NCBI RefSeq assembly: GCF_014652395.1
Contig: NZ_BMYS01000017.1
Coordinates: forward strand, 1 to 64,000
Length of the DNA: 64,000 bases
From: Advenella faeciporci
GTDB taxonomy: Bacteria; Pseudomonadota; Gammaproteobacteria; Burkholderiales; Burkholderiaceae_B
Reading direction: 5' to 3'
Position 1 is the first letter of the stretch. Every line of letters starts with the position of its first letter. Under the pieces are notes generated by a model that worked only from the letters and a program-made list of their open reading frames with translations, was not told the DNA's origin and ran no database searches. This document shows, one piece after another, positions 18,568-30,500 of this stretch. The translations under genes and the position numbers were made by a program.

Positions 18568-19671
18568 TCAAGACACCATTGGCTTGCCATGTCGCACAAA
18601 AGGCAATGCGCATAAAGTAGCCGGCAGCCATTTGCCACGCAACTCCACCTGGACTGGATCACCGGCCTGGACACCTTCAGGCAAACGGGCAAAACCAATG
18701 GAAAAACCCAAAGTGGGTGACATGGTACCACTGGTAATCTCGCCCTCTCCCGATTCGGTCCTGACTTTCATATGCGCCCGCATCACACCACGCTCATTCA
18801 GCCTGATGCCCATAAAGGCATTGCGTTTTGGCGCCTGGGCAATTGCCTGGCGACCTATGAAATCCCGGGCCTCGTCTTTAAGGCTAACCGTCCAGCCCAA
18901 GCCTGCCTGGGCGGGCTGAATGGTTTCATCCATATCCTGACCATATAAATTCATGCCAGCCTCAAGGCGCAAGGTATCACGGGCACCCAGGCCACACGGC
19001 CTTACCCCTTGCGCCAGCAGATCATTCCAGAAAGCCACGACCTGGGTGGCGGGCAAAACAACTTCAAAACCGTCTTCGCCGGTGTAGCCGGTACGGGCCA
19101 CCATGAAATCCGGCCCAACAAAAACAGCGGTAAAGGGTGACAGGGACTCGGTTTGCGCTTTCAGGCCGGAACGGATATTCCAGACTTTATCCCGGGCATG
19201 TGGTCCCTGCACGGCAATCATGGCCAGGTCATGACGTGGGGTAATCACCACCCGGTCATTACCTTCTTGTGTGGCCTGCGCCTGCAGCCAGGCCACATCA
19301 ACCTTTGCCCTGCCTGCATTCACCACCAGGCGCCAGTTATCAACGGCAAAGAAATACACGATCAGGTCATCAATCACCCCACCCTCGGGGTTTAGCATGC
19401 AGCTGTATAAAGCCTTGCCCGGCACGGCAAGCCTGGCCACGTCATTGGCCAGCACGCGACGCAAAAAATCAAACGAACCCGGCCCCGAAATATCCACATT
19501 CAGCATGTGAGAAACGTCGAACATGCCCACGGCATTGCGCACGGCATGGTGCTCTTCGATTTGTGAACCATAGGACACCGGCATGTCCCAACCGCCAAAA
19601 TCCACCATTTTGGCGCCCAGGGATATATGCGTGTCGTACAAGGGAGTAAATTGAAGATTTTCAGATGACAT
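18568..19671 (-). CDS. gcvT: Aminomethyltransferase (glycine cleavage T protein)
   Basis: The 367-residue protein transfers the methylene group from GcvH to tetrahydrofolate, releasing ammonia. Family motifs include [20 protein letters not shown] at the start, [19 protein letters not shown] and the C-terminal barrel ([18 protein letters not shown]). It is first in the gcvTHP order, so its promoter should lie in the 292-bp divergent space to 19964. I looked there for a tandem glycine riboswitch and could not recognise one. Confidence 0.97.
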   Translation of the reverse strand: MSSENLQFTPLYDTHISLGAKMVDFGGWDMPVSYGSQIEEHHAVRNAVGMFDVSHMLNVDISGPGSFDFLRRVLANDVARLAVPGKALYSCMLNPEGGVIDDLIVYFFAVDNWRLVVNAGRAKVDVAWLQAQATQEGNDRVVITPRHDLAMIAVQGPHARDKVWNIRSGLKAQTESLSPFTAVFVGPDFMVARTGYTGEDGFEVVLPATQVVAFWNDLLAQGVRPCGLGARDTLRLEAGMNLYGQDMDETIQPAQAGLGWTVSLKDEARDFIGRQAIAQAPKRNAFMGIRLNERGVMRAHMKVRTESGEGEITSGTMSPTLGFSIGFARLPEGVQAGDPVQVELRGKWLPATLCALPFVRHGKPMVS

Positions 19672-19963
19672 GGGGAAACCTTGTTTAGTATTTGCATTGG
19701 CTGGCTAAGGAATTGCCCGGATCCGGCGCGGTAATAACGCATCCTGCACCTCCCATTGCTGAAAATTATATTACTAATTGGCAGGGGTAAATAAGCTGTT
19801 TTCTAGGTATTTACCAGAGATGCCCGATCAACAAATTCATGATACAAACTAACATTCCTGGTTTTTACTAACCACTAACACTTAACCGATTTAACTTTTT
19901 TGCAATATCCCTGTCATAATAAATCTGTTAATGTAGAGCTGATTACAACCAAAGGAGAAAACT

Positions 19964-20293
19964 ATGGATAATGGTTTTTACGCAACCCTGATTGCCGAAT
20001 CAAAGTCAAACCCCGGCATTACCGTTATAGAAGATGCCCGTATCCGCGGTGGCGACGCCAACTATCTTTACTCGGGAACCATACAGGCAACCACCCCGGA
20101 CGAAGTGGTCGCCAACCTTAAAATCAAGGCTTACAAAGCCCAGCACAATGAAGCGTTTGGCACCATCAGCGATACCTTTGACTTGTCTCTGACAGGCATC
20201 AAAACCGAAACCGGCTTTGAGATGACCGGCTACTCACCCAGTGGCCGTGAAATCAAAATTGCCGCCACCAAAATAGCCAATATAGATTTATAA
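19964..20293 (+). CDS. GrlR-like small beta-barrel protein
   Basis: A 109-residue protein with AAAGGAG eight bases before the ATG, so it is very likely expressed. Its layout resembles the GrlR family: a short N-terminal strand MDNGFYATLIAES, then ARIRGGDANYLYSGTIQ with the GGD and Y-x-G-x-I pattern, then FDLSLTGIKTETGFEMTGYS. GrlR is a lipocalin-like barrel first known as a partner that inhibits the type III regulator GrlA. No type III genes or GrlA are seen here. It has no signal peptide and stands alone, divergent from gcvT. The family call is by pattern only. Confidence 0.5.
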   Translation: MDNGFYATLIAESKSNPGITVIEDARIRGGDANYLYSGTIQATTPDEVVANLKIKAYKAQHNEAFGTISDTFDLSLTGIKTETGFEMTGYSPSGREIKIAATKIANIDL

Positions 20294-20326
20294 GCTTTTC
20301 AGTGGCAATTTCTGGCTATTTATTAT

Positions 20327-21532
20327 TTAAAGCGCCTGTCCACAAGCCACCCCGGATGCCCATGCCCACTGGAAATTATAACCTCCCAGCCAACCTGTCA
20401 CATCAACCACTTCACCTATAAAATACAGGCCTGGCAGTTTTTTGGTTTGCATGGTTTTCTGGTCCAGCTCAGCGGTATCCACCCCCCCTTTCATGACTTC
20501 GGCTTTTTTATAACCGGCAGTACCGGTAGGTATCAATTGCCAGTCATGAATCAGGGCGGCCAATTCTCTTATTTTTTTATCAGGCATATCTGCCAGACGC
20601 GTGTCAGCGGTAATACCCATATTTTCCAGCCAGCACTCTGCCAGCCGCTTGGGCCACATACCGCCCAGCACGGTTAGCAGCTGCTGCCGGTTACCCGATT
20701 TCTTATCGATCAACCCTGACTCAAGATTTAGTGTCGGCTGCAGATTAAGCATAATGGGGCTGCCAGGCTCCCAATAGCTGGAAATCTGCAAAATGGCAGG
20801 CCCCGACAGGCCTTTATGCGTAAACAACAGGTCTTCATGAAAAAACGACTTGTTTTTCCCGGCACCCGTGGCCACCACCGTTTCAAGTGAAACGCCCGCC
20901 AGCGTACTGAAACGCCGCCAGGTGTCGGCATCAAACGTGAGCGGCACCAGGGCCGGACGGGGTTCAACCACTTTCAGGCCAAACTGGCGGGCGATTTTCA
21001 TACCATAGTCACTGGCTCCCAACTGGGGAATGGCCATCCCGCCAGTGGCCACAACCAGCTTTGTGGCACGAATGGTACCTGCCGATGTTTGCAGCACAAA
21101 TGACTGGTCTTCCTGCTGGCTTATGTCATTGACCGAGCATCCCATGCGCCAGGCCACCTTGCCCAGTTCACATTCGGCACGCAGGACATGAATAATATCT
21201 TCACTTGAATGATCACAAAACAACTGCCCCTTATGCTTTTCATGCCAGCTAACCTTGTATTTAGCCAGCAAGGCCAGAAAATCCTGTGGGGTATAGGCCG
21301 ACAAGGCCGAACGGCAAAACCGGACATTATTGGAAATGAATTGCTGGTGCGTGGTACCCAGGTTGGTGAAATTGCAGCGACCACCGCCAGAGATACGAAT
21401 TTTCTCGGCCAGCTTGGCGGCATGATCAATTAACACCACTTTCCGGCCACGCTGGCCGGCAACGGCGGCGCACATCATGCCAGCCGCCCCCGCACCAATG
21501 ATGGCAACGTCAAACACCGCCCCGTTACTCAT
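20327..21532 (-). CDS. HI0933/BaiN-family FAD-dependent oxidoreductase
   Basis: About 401 residues. DVAIIGAGAAGMMCAAVAGQ is the dinucleotide-binding fold for FAD, and KIRISGGGRCNFTN is the signature of the HI0933/YhiN family. GLYFIGEVVDVTGWLGGYN is the conserved C-terminal FAD contact. Its biochemical role in proteobacteria is not settled. ATG at 21532 lies inside the last codons of the decarboxylase gene (8-bp overlap), so the two are probably co-translated. It converges with the GrlR-like gene at 20293 with no terminator hairpin recognised between them. Confidence 0.88.
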   Translation of the reverse strand: MSNGAVFDVAIIGAGAAGMMCAAVAGQRGRKVVLIDHAAKLAEKIRISGGGRCNFTNLGTTHQQFISNNVRFCRSALSAYTPQDFLALLAKYKVSWHEKHKGQLFCDHSSEDIIHVLRAECELGKVAWRMGCSVNDISQQEDQSFVLQTSAGTIRATKLVVATGGMAIPQLGASDYGMKIARQFGLKVVEPRPALVPLTFDADTWRRFSTLAGVSLETVVATGAGKNKSFFHEDLLFTHKGLSGPAILQISSYWEPGSPIMLNLQPTLNLESGLIDKKSGNRQQLLTVLGGMWPKRLAECWLENMGITADTRLADMPDKKIRELAALIHDWQLIPTGTAGYKKAEVMKGGVDTAELDQKTMQTKKLPGLYFIGEVVDVTGWLGGYNFQWAWASGVACGQAL

Positions 21533-23789
21533 CAAGTTTCAGACAATCCACGTAAAGCCGGGTATTTCCATTTTTATCAACTTCACTACCCAAACCATGA
21601 ATGAACGTTTCAAAACCCGGAAATTTCGCATTGAAAGAACGGGCAAACTGCAAATATTCAACAATGGTTTTATTAAAGCGCTCACCCGGAATCAATAACG
21701 GGATACCCGGAGGATACGGCGTTAACAAAACACCGGTTACCCTTCCTTCAAGATCATCAATGCTCACCCTTTCAACGTCCCGGTGAGCCATCTTGTCGAA
21801 GGCATCGGACGGTTTGAGCGCAGGCACCATATCACTTAAATAGACTTCGGTGGTCAGGCGGGCCACATCATGATCCCGGTATGCCTCGTGAATCATCTGG
21901 CATAAATCGCGCAGTCCCATATGTTCGTACTGTTTATGGTTCGCGCAAAAATCGGGCATGATACGCCACAGGGGTTGATTACGGTCATAATCATCCTTGA
22001 ACTGCTGCAATGCCGTCAGCATGGTGTTCCAGCGACCTTTGGTAATGCCGATGGTAAACAGGATGAAGAAGGAATACAGGCCGGTTTTTTCAACCACAAT
22101 ACCGTGCTCGGTCAGGTACTTGGATACCAGTGCGGCCGGAATACCGGTTTCATCAAAACTGCCATTGATATTCAGGCCCGGTGTCACAATGGTAGCCTTG
22201 ATCGGGTCAAGCATGTTAAAGCCTTCAGCCAGATCACCAAAACCGTGCCATTCCTCGCCTGAGCGCAGGAACCAGTCTTCCTGTGTGCCAATATCATCAG
22301 CCACCAGACGGTTGGGACCCCATACCCTGAACCACCAGTCATCCTTGCCATATTCGGAAGCGACTTTACGCATGGCACGACGGAAATCCATGGCTTCACG
22401 GATACTTTCCTCTACCAGGGCGGTACCGCCCGGCGGCTCCATCATGGCAGCCGCCACGTCACAGGAAGCGATAATCGCGTACTGGGGCGAGGTTGACGTA
22501 TGCATCAAGTAAGCTTCATTGAAGATATTGCGGTCAAGCACACGGGTTTCGGACTCTTGCACCACAATCTGGGATGCCTGGGAAATGCCTGCCAGCAGTT
22601 TATGGGTGGAATGCGTGGCATAAACCATGGCATTCTTGCTACGCGGACGCCCCTCACCAATGGCATGCATATTGTTATAGAACTCATGAAAAGCCGCATG
22701 CGGCAACCATGCTTCATCAAAATGCAGGTTTTCAACCATGTCACCCAGTTTTTCCTTGATCATTTCAACGTTGTAAATAACACCGTCATAAGTACTTTGG
22801 GTAAGCGTCAGGATTTGCGGCCTCTTGTTAAGCGCATTGCGGGCAAACGGGTTGGCCTCTATTTTCTTCAGGATGTTTTCAGGTTCGAATTCCTCAAGGG
22901 GAATGGGACCGATAATACCAAGGTGATTGCGGGTTGGACGCAAAAACACCGGAATGGCACCCGTCATGGTAATGGCATGCAAAATGGATTTGTGACAGTT
23001 ACGATCGACCACCACCACGTCATTGGAAGCCACGTTGGCATGCCACACCACTTTATTGGAGGTGGAAGTACCGTTAGTCACAAAAAAACAATGGTCAGCA
23101 TGAAAAATACGGGCTGCGTTTTTTTCGGATTCGGCCACCGGTCCGGTATGATCCAGCAACTGGCCCAATTCTTCTACCGCATTGCAGACATCGGCACGCA
23201 ACATGTTTTCACCAAAAAACTGGTGAAACATTTGGCCTACCGGACTTTTGAGGAAAGCAACCCCACCCGAGTGGCCCGGGCAATGCCAGGAGTAAGAACC
23301 GTCCTGGGCGTACTTGACCAGTTCACGGAAAAACGGCGGTGGCAGGCTGTCCAGGTAGCTGCGTGCTTCGCGGATAATATGGCGCGCCACGAATTCGGGC
23401 GTATCTTCAAACATATGAATGAAGCCATGCAACTCACGCAAAATATCATTGGGAATATGCTGGGAGGTTCTGGTTTCACCGTACAGGTAAATCGGAATTT
23501 CAGCATTGCGAAAACGCAGCTCACCAATGAAGGAACGCAGGTTTTTAATCGCAAACGCAACGTCCTCGGGAGAGTCCACATCAAACTCTTCATCATCAAT
23601 GGATAAAATAAAAGCACTGGCACGGCTTTGCTGTTGGGCAAACGAGCTCAGATCACCATAGCTGGTTACCGCCAGCACTTCCACTCCTTCTGCCTTGATG
23701 GCATCGGCCAGGGCGCGTACACCAAACCCGGAAGCACTTTCCGAGCGAAAATCCTCGTCAATAATAACGATGGGAAAGCGAAACTTCAT
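21525..23789 (-). CDS. Orn/Lys/Arg decarboxylase, class I PLP type
   Basis: A 754-residue amino-acid decarboxylase with the full architecture: N-terminal response-regulator-like wing (about 1-130), PLP domain with the lysine in YATHSTHKLLAGISQ, and the C-terminal domain. WHCPGHSGGVAFLKSP is a family signature. It should yield a polyamine or agmatine and consume a proton, thus aiding acid tolerance. Substrate cannot be assigned from sequence, though chromosomal beta-proteobacterial homologues are usually labelled arginine or lysine decarboxylase. The ATG at 23789 has AGGAG at ideal spacing; a GTG at 23804 is discounted. It follows dcd by 36 bases. Confidence 0.93.
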   Translation of the reverse strand: MKFRFPIVIIDEDFRSESASGFGVRALADAIKAEGVEVLAVTSYGDLSSFAQQQSRASAFILSIDDEEFDVDSPEDVAFAIKNLRSFIGELRFRNAEIPIYLYGETRTSQHIPNDILRELHGFIHMFEDTPEFVARHIIREARSYLDSLPPPFFRELVKYAQDGSYSWHCPGHSGGVAFLKSPVGQMFHQFFGENMLRADVCNAVEELGQLLDHTGPVAESEKNAARIFHADHCFFVTNGTSTSNKVVWHANVASNDVVVVDRNCHKSILHAITMTGAIPVFLRPTRNHLGIIGPIPLEEFEPENILKKIEANPFARNALNKRPQILTLTQSTYDGVIYNVEMIKEKLGDMVENLHFDEAWLPHAAFHEFYNNMHAIGEGRPRSKNAMVYATHSTHKLLAGISQASQIVVQESETRVLDRNIFNEAYLMHTSTSPQYAIIASCDVAAAMMEPPGGTALVEESIREAMDFRRAMRKVASEYGKDDWWFRVWGPNRLVADDIGTQEDWFLRSGEEWHGFGDLAEGFNMLDPIKATIVTPGLNINGSFDETGIPAALVSKYLTEHGIVVEKTGLYSFFILFTIGITKGRWNTMLTALQQFKDDYDRNQPLWRIMPDFCANHKQYEHMGLRDLCQMIHEAYRDHDVARLTTEVYLSDMVPALKPSDAFDKMAHRDVERVSIDDLEGRVTGVLLTPYPPGIPLLIPGERFNKTIVEYLQFARSFNAKFPGFETFIHGLGSEVDKNGNTRLYVDCLKLDE

Positions 23790-23825
23790 TCGAAACTCCT
23801 TCACTCACAATACGGTGAGCAACTA

Positions 23826-24389
23826 TTATGTTCTTGGCAGTGTTACGCCTTGTTGACCCTGATACTTTCCGCCCCGATCTTTGTATGAAGTCTCACATTC
23901 TTCATCGCTTTCCAGAAACAGCATTTGGGCACAGCCTTCACCGGCATAAATTTTGGCCGGCAAGGGAGTCGTATTTGAAAATTCAAGCGTCACATGCCCT
24001 TCCCATTCGGGTTCAAGCGGGGTGACATTGACGATAATGCCGCAGCGGGCATAGGTGCTTTTGCCCAGGCAAATGGTCAGTACATTGCGGGGAATCCTGA
24101 AATACTCCACCGTACGGGCCAGGGCAAAGGAATTAGGCGGAATAATGCATACGTCACCCACGAAATCAACGAATGATTTTTCGTCAAATGATTTGGGATC
24201 GACAATCGTGGAATTAATATTGGTAAAAATCTTGAATTCGTTGGCACAACGTACATCATAACCATAACTGCTGGTGCCATAACTGACGATTTTTTCACCA
24301 TTTTCCGAGCGAACCTGACCCGGTTCAAAGGGTTCGATCATACCGGCAGCAGCTGCCTCCCGGATCCAACGATCATTCTTTATGCTCAT
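23826..24389 (-). CDS. dcd: dCTP deaminase
   Basis: A 187-residue enzyme converting dCTP to dUTP, feeding dUMP to thymidylate synthesis. [43 protein letters not shown] (shared with dUTPases) and the C-terminal [16 protein letters not shown] lid are all present. The start is the ATG at 24389 (MSIKNDRWI), with GAGAGTAAGG upstream. Gene order tamB-dcd-decarboxylase is seen in related beta-proteobacteria. Confidence 0.96.
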   Translation of the reverse strand: MSIKNDRWIREAAAAGMIEPFEPGQVRSENGEKIVSYGTSSYGYDVRCANEFKIFTNINSTIVDPKSFDEKSFVDFVGDVCIIPPNSFALARTVEYFRIPRNVLTICLGKSTYARCGIIVNVTPLEPEWEGHVTLEFSNTTPLPAKIYAGEGCAQMLFLESDEECETSYKDRGGKYQGQQGVTLPRT

Positions 24390-24417
24390 TGCCTTACTCT
24401 CAGTGAAATTGCACAAA

Positions 24418-24444
24418 CCGGTTTTGCCTTTTTCCCAAAACCGG
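24418..24444. promoter_or_regulatory. Inverted repeat upstream of dcd
   Basis: CCGGTTTT (24418-24425) and AAAACCGG (24437-24444) form an 8-bp stem with an 11-base loop, about 30 bases upstream of the dcd start. No T-run follows on the minus strand, so it is more likely a leader hairpin or binding site than a tamB terminator. TACAAT/TATATT-like -10 candidates lie upstream around 24455-24470. Confidence 0.35.
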
Positions 24445-24502
24445 ATTCATAATTGAATATAGAATTGTAGCCTTACCCGAAGCCTTGCAACCCTGATTTA
24501 CC

Positions 24503-27500
24503 CTAATCCCTGAAAAAACGCCGGTAGACAAATTCAATCCCGTTAGTCGTACCCACTTTTGCATCGACTGTTATATATTTGAACAGCTTATAACTGGCCT
24601 TGACCACCGACCCGGTACCGGCCAGTGCCTGTTCCACGCTAACCGTCACCCCATTGGCGAATTTCTTGCTAGCGACAAAAAACTGGGTCGCCAGATTGCT
24701 GGAAGCGTCAAACTCCAGACCTGAAGCCACGGTTTGCTCAGGCAAAACACTCCCTGATTTACCCAAATCACCGGTACGCACGGCCACATCATCAAGACCC
24801 AATTGCCGGTAAAAAGGCTCACCGCCCCCCAAAATGGATGAACCAACCGAAAACAGCAAGGCAATATCGCCACCATTACTGTCGGGACCACGTCCCATGA
24901 TCAGCCAGGATAATTTTTCCACCTCGCTCACATCAGGGTAAGACACCAGCGTAATCCTTGGTCGTCTGGCCGTCCCCACCACTCGCAGGCCGGCCTCCAC
25001 TTCGGGACCGGTCCGAATGGCTTCAATATCCAGCACAGGATTGGCAATATTGCCCTGAAAGGTGATCCGTCCGCGACGAATTTGCAATCGCTGGCCATAC
25101 GCCTCGATAGCGCCACCACGGGTACGGAATGCCCCTAATGCGGTCAGGCGACCGTCTCGTTGAATAATATTCAAGTCCCCGACAAGCCCCGAGTTCAGAC
25201 CCATACCCACCAGATAAAAACGCGGTCCCAAATCAACCGTAAAATCCAGATTCAGGTTAGTGGTGGATTCACTGGACACCACTTCTTTCTGGCCGGGTTG
25301 AAGCACAACCACGTCACTATCCACCGACGGCACGGTTCCCAGAATGTCAATACTGGCCCATCCGGCATCGGCCGTTACCTTGCCAACAATATCAATATTT
25401 GGCAGGCTGGCATCAATATCAACATTGCCACTGACCATGGCAAAGCGGTCTGCCCGTTGCACAATCGGGTAATGATCCAGCGTCACCTTCACATTACCCT
25501 TGCTGTTCATCAGATTCCAGCGACCGGTAATGTTCATGCTGCCGTTCTGGGCCGGCGGATTTTCTTCAATCCATTGTTTGGTCCGCCATTCGGTTGGCAT
25601 CACCCTGATCACCGAAGGAAAATGCAGGGAATTGATTACAAATTCGTTATTGCGGAAGGTCCCGTTAAGGGTCCCGTCAAGCAGGCGCACCCCATTGTCA
25701 ATCTGTACAACCCTTACTTTGTCACCCGTCACCGAGCCTGAAGTTGACCATTGACCCGAAACACTGCTTTGTGCCGTCAAGTCAAGATTGACGCTCCCCC
25801 CCAGGTCAAGCAACTCTCCGGTAAAAGCAGAAAGCCAGGCAATATCGTCCAGCCTGCCCTTAAGGACAACGCTGGTCCCACCATTGATATCTGGCGTCAT
25901 GCCATTCATCCGGCTATTGACACGGGCCGTCAGGGAACCTTTGTCCCGGGTATCAATGGCCAGGTCAGCCAATACCTGGCTTTGTGTTCCGGAAACTGGA
26001 TTAGCCCTGACAGCCAGGGACATTTGCGTCAAACCCAAAGCCAATGGGTTCTGGAGGGGAACGACAAAATCGCCTCCAACCCGCTTCAGGTTAGCCGTAC
26101 CTGCCAGCGCACCATTAAACTGCAGATCCCAGTCAAGATCAAAAAGCAGGTTCTCATCAACAACCTGCTTCTTGCGATTGTCAACAATCCCGCCATTGCT
26201 GTTCTGGTTGTTTTCCACCATGCCCAGCGCATCCTGCATGTCTTTGACCAGTGCAGGGTTAATTAACAGGCGATTGATGGAACCCTTGCTGGCCCAATTT
26301 CCCTCCCGGCCACTGGCGCCCTCTTGATTGATCACGACCTCATGCCTGCCTGGCAGGCCGATCTTCAACAAAGACGTGCCCAGTTGCCATTCGGGCTTGC
26401 CCCCCACTCCGGCAGGCAGGAACATGGCCTCCAGCGGTTTTTCCTGATTGGCCGAGAATCCGGCATGTGAAACCTGGAGTCGTTCAAGTGTACCTTTCCA
26501 GCCATCGGCCCCCGCAGACAGCTCTCCCCAGAAGCCTTTTAACCCAAGATCAAAACTAACCGGAGCCCGGCCAAGTTCTGTTGACTTGCCCTGCGAAAAC
26601 GTACCTTTAAGACCTACCACATGACTGGCCAGCGAGCCATCCAGATTGCCATTTAAAACCAGACTGCCTGGCAAACCTGGCCAGAAATCGGAAAACCGCG
26701 GCGCATTCACAGACAGGGCCAGTTTATCGTCAGCCTGCCCGAAAGCACCTGATGACTTGATGGCACTGCCGCCCAGCGTCAGGTTGATCTCCGCCCTCGG
26801 AATTGTATAAACATGCGGATCAATGGCGCCAACAGCCACACCACCGGATGAACCCAGTTGGCGCAGTAAGGAAACGTCAAGCTTGCCTGCCAGTTTCTGG
26901 TTATTCCACTGACTGCCCCCGTCAACATCTCCCTTGACATGCGCACTCAGGAGGCCTACCTCGGGGGACAGCTCCGAATCCAGCTCCAGCCTTGTGCCAA
27001 GCACCGAAGGAGGAAGAATGCCTTCAAACAGCTTGCCCAGCGCCAGCTTTTGCGTGGCCAATGAGCCAAGAATACGATAAGAGCGATTGGCCTCATTGGG
27101 TGTTACCGTTACCTGGGTTTGCAAGGCAGATCCGTCAGGCAGGCTTACGCTGATATCGGCATCGTGCAAATAATAGGCAGACAGCATATCGGCATTGATA
27201 TTGGCACTAAGACTTGATTTTTCACCCTGACCCGAGGCGCTCAAGTGGATGAGATCACCCTTGCCTTCACCGCCTGGCTGCTGTGTTATGTCCAGGCTGA
27301 GCGCATGAAAATCAAGTGGCACCGGTGTGGCAAACGGCAAAACGCCAGTACCATTTATTCGTTTAAGATTAAAACTACCCAGCAAGACCCGGTAAAACGC
27401 CAAATTCCAGTCGGCATCCAGCACCACTTCCTTGCGTTCCGCTTTTTTTTGCCCATTGGTGCTGGCCAGCTTTTCTTGCCGGGTCGGATCCAGCAATTGT

Positions 27501-30500
27501 CTTACCTGGTCAATCAGCTCAGGGCTAATGGCCAAATCCTTGACTGCCCCCTTGGTTTGCCATTTCCCGTTACTGCCCTGGGCGCCTTCCTGCACGATGG
27601 ATACTTTATGATCATCAGGCAATTCAAGACTTAAGGCGGACTCACCCACAGTCCATTGAATCTGGTCATTTACCGCGGTGGGCATGAGTGACAAAGACAG
27701 GGGTGAGGTTTGCAACAGCCGGATACCGGCATGTTTGGCATCCAGTACACCAAGGGTGCCCACCCAACTGTTGCCTTCCTTGACTCTGGCCCAGCGCCCG
27801 CGAAGCTCCAGATCCAGTGTGACCGGCGCCTTGCCAAGACGATTATCGGCGCCATCTGCATACATGGCCTGCAAGACCAGCTTGTGATTCTGCATATTGC
27901 CATCCAGCACGCCATTGAAATGAATGCTGCCCGGCAAGTCTGGCCAGAATGAAGCCAGTGTGGGGGCATTTATATCAAGCGCCAACTGGCTGTGTGTCTG
28001 CCCAAAACCGCCCGAACCGGCTATCCGGTTATTGCCCAGCACCAGGTAAATATCGGTGTCTGACACGCTCAGATTTTCATAATTGGCCTTGGCTTCTTGC
28101 TGCGCTGAAGGGTCAACACCAACCTGGGGGGACGCAAACAAACCACTGGTGTTGATACGGGTTTTCAAATGCCCGTCCAGCGGCTGATTGTTCCACTGGC
28201 TTGGCTGCCTGAAGCGGGCATCCAGCGCCACATTCTTGACTTCCTGTTGATCCAGCAAGTCTATGTCAACACGAATATCGGCATTCAATAAAGCCTGGGG
28301 CACTGCACCCGCCAGCAGTTTATCCAGCGCCAGGTCCCGGGTGTGTAATGTGGCACTGATCTTATCCGCATGATTCTGACCCTGGTTTTCATGCACCACG
28401 GTTTTCAATTGCACGCGGGAGTTGTCGGTCAGGCCAAGGTTTACATGGCCATCGCGTAAAGGAAAAGGCGAATCCAGATTAAGGTTCAGGCTCATATCGA
28501 TGGAAGACTTGTTGCCACGCCCCGTAGCGTCAATGACCGTCAGCGTGGATGCGTCAGCTTGCAGGGTTTCTTTCACCTGAAGCGCCAGAGTATTGAAATC
28601 CAGAGGAATGGTTACCTCCAGTGGCAAGAGACTATCGCCCGCGGTACGCTGCAAATTAACGGTACCGGCCAACGTCTGCGTTTGCTGGAAACTCCAGTTG
28701 CCGTCATAAATAACATCGGCTATTTTATTAGCTTTTGCGGCCTCCGGTTTTTCTTCGTTTCCACCAGCCAATGCCTGTTGAATATCCCTGACGAAGGGAT
28801 AACCAATCGTTAAATCAGAGAATTCTCCCTGTGTCTTCCAGCCACGCTGGCTGCCTTCAGACAACTGGTGATCCAGGATTGCCGGCTTGCCATTCAAAAC
28901 CAGTTTGAATTGCGATGCCCCGACTGACCATTGCTTTTCCTGGTCACGTGCATCCGGGGCAAAATAAAGCGCCAGCTTGTCCTGCTGTTCAAGGCGAATG
29001 TTCGCATGTTGCAGGTTCAACCCGTCAATATAGCCCTGCCAAACCGCTTGCCCCTGCTCATCAAGAGCCAGCGCCCCCTCAAGGCGGGTTTCAAGACTGA
29101 CTGGCGCCTTGCCCAGGTCTGTGGCGCCGGATTGGGCAAAGGTGGCTTTCAGGAATGCATCATGCTTTGCCAGCGAGCCGTTCACCTCACCATTGGCACT
29201 ACCGCTACCTTCAAGACCAGGCCACAGACTGGCCAATTCGGGCAGATTGATATCCAGCAACAGACGGCTGTCGGCATGCCCGAAACCGCCCGAGGAGCGA
29301 ATTTTATTCCTGCCCTGAACCAGGTCGATATGCGCGTTGTCGATATAAATTGCATCTGCCGAGGACAGACTCTTAAGCTGCAAGTTGATATCACCCGACA
29401 AAGGCAGACGGTTCCAGCGGCTGGCCGCATCTATATGTGCCTGCACGTCCAGCTGATGCAGCTTATCCAGCCCCGCAAGGTCGGCCTTGAAACCGAAACG
29501 GGCGGTTAACAGGGACTCCGGTACGGCACCGGCCAGCACTTGATGCAAGGCCAGACGATTGCTGAGCAAACTGCCTTCCAGCCGGTCACTGCCATCAACC
29601 CCCTGTTTTTCTTTAAGTTCGGCATTCAACAGCAGCGAGGCACCGTTTTCAAGCGCCAGTGCCAAATGTGCGTTTTCCAGGGGAACCGGTGCAAACAGGT
29701 TTAAAACGGTATTGGCATCCAGTTTTACTCCCTGCCCGTTACCCTCCAGGACAATTCCCAGGCGATCGGCCGAGCCCTGCGCTTGCAGATCCAGGTCAAA
29801 GGTACAACTGCCACTGTCCTGCCCCCTGAATACTGAGGAAGCCAGAAAACGGTCCAGACAAATAGGCGAGCTGCGGTTTTCGCTGGACGTCTTGACCTGA
29901 AGATCAAGTTCTAATGGCCAAGGCGACTTGAGTTGGGTAATTTTAAGATTGCCGCTCAGATCGCTATTAACCAGATCATGACTGATATGCAAGCTGTCAA
30001 TTTTCCCGCTGGCCTGTTCCTGGTTAACCCGCAAATTGCTTACCCAGAACCCGCTTAAGCCGATAGGCAAATGGCTGCCATCGGCCTGCACAAGCGCGAA
30101 CCTGCCAACACGAACCGTATCCACCTCTATGGTAACCGGCAGGCCCGGCATGGCAAAAGGTCCCGCATCCGTTTCAGGCTCTGGGGCTGACACCGGCAAC
30201 AGGCGGATATCCAGATCGCCCACTTCCATATGCGTCACTTTAAGACGACGATTGAAAAGCTCGAGCCACTTGACCTGAACACGGGCATTGGTTGCCACCA
30301 CACTTACCTCGGGTGTGTCAATCACCAAGCGCTCAAGTTTAAGGCCGCTCCAGATTGTCCCTTCAACCGCACCTATTTCACCGCCCACCTGGGCCAGCAT
30401 ATTACGTAAGGTCCATTTACTGCCAGCACTGGTACCCAATGCCCAGAACAGAAATGTGGCAAGCAGGAAAAGCGCCAGCAAAAGGGTGGTTTTCCATTTA

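Noticed and set aside
19672-19963. Glycine riboswitch upstream of gcvT
   Set aside because: The usual paired aptamer signatures were not found on the minus strand in the leader, so no riboswitch is called.
22500-23606. 368-codon plus-strand frame
   Set aside because: Antisense shadow of the Orn/Lys/Arg decarboxylase gene; no recognisable motif.
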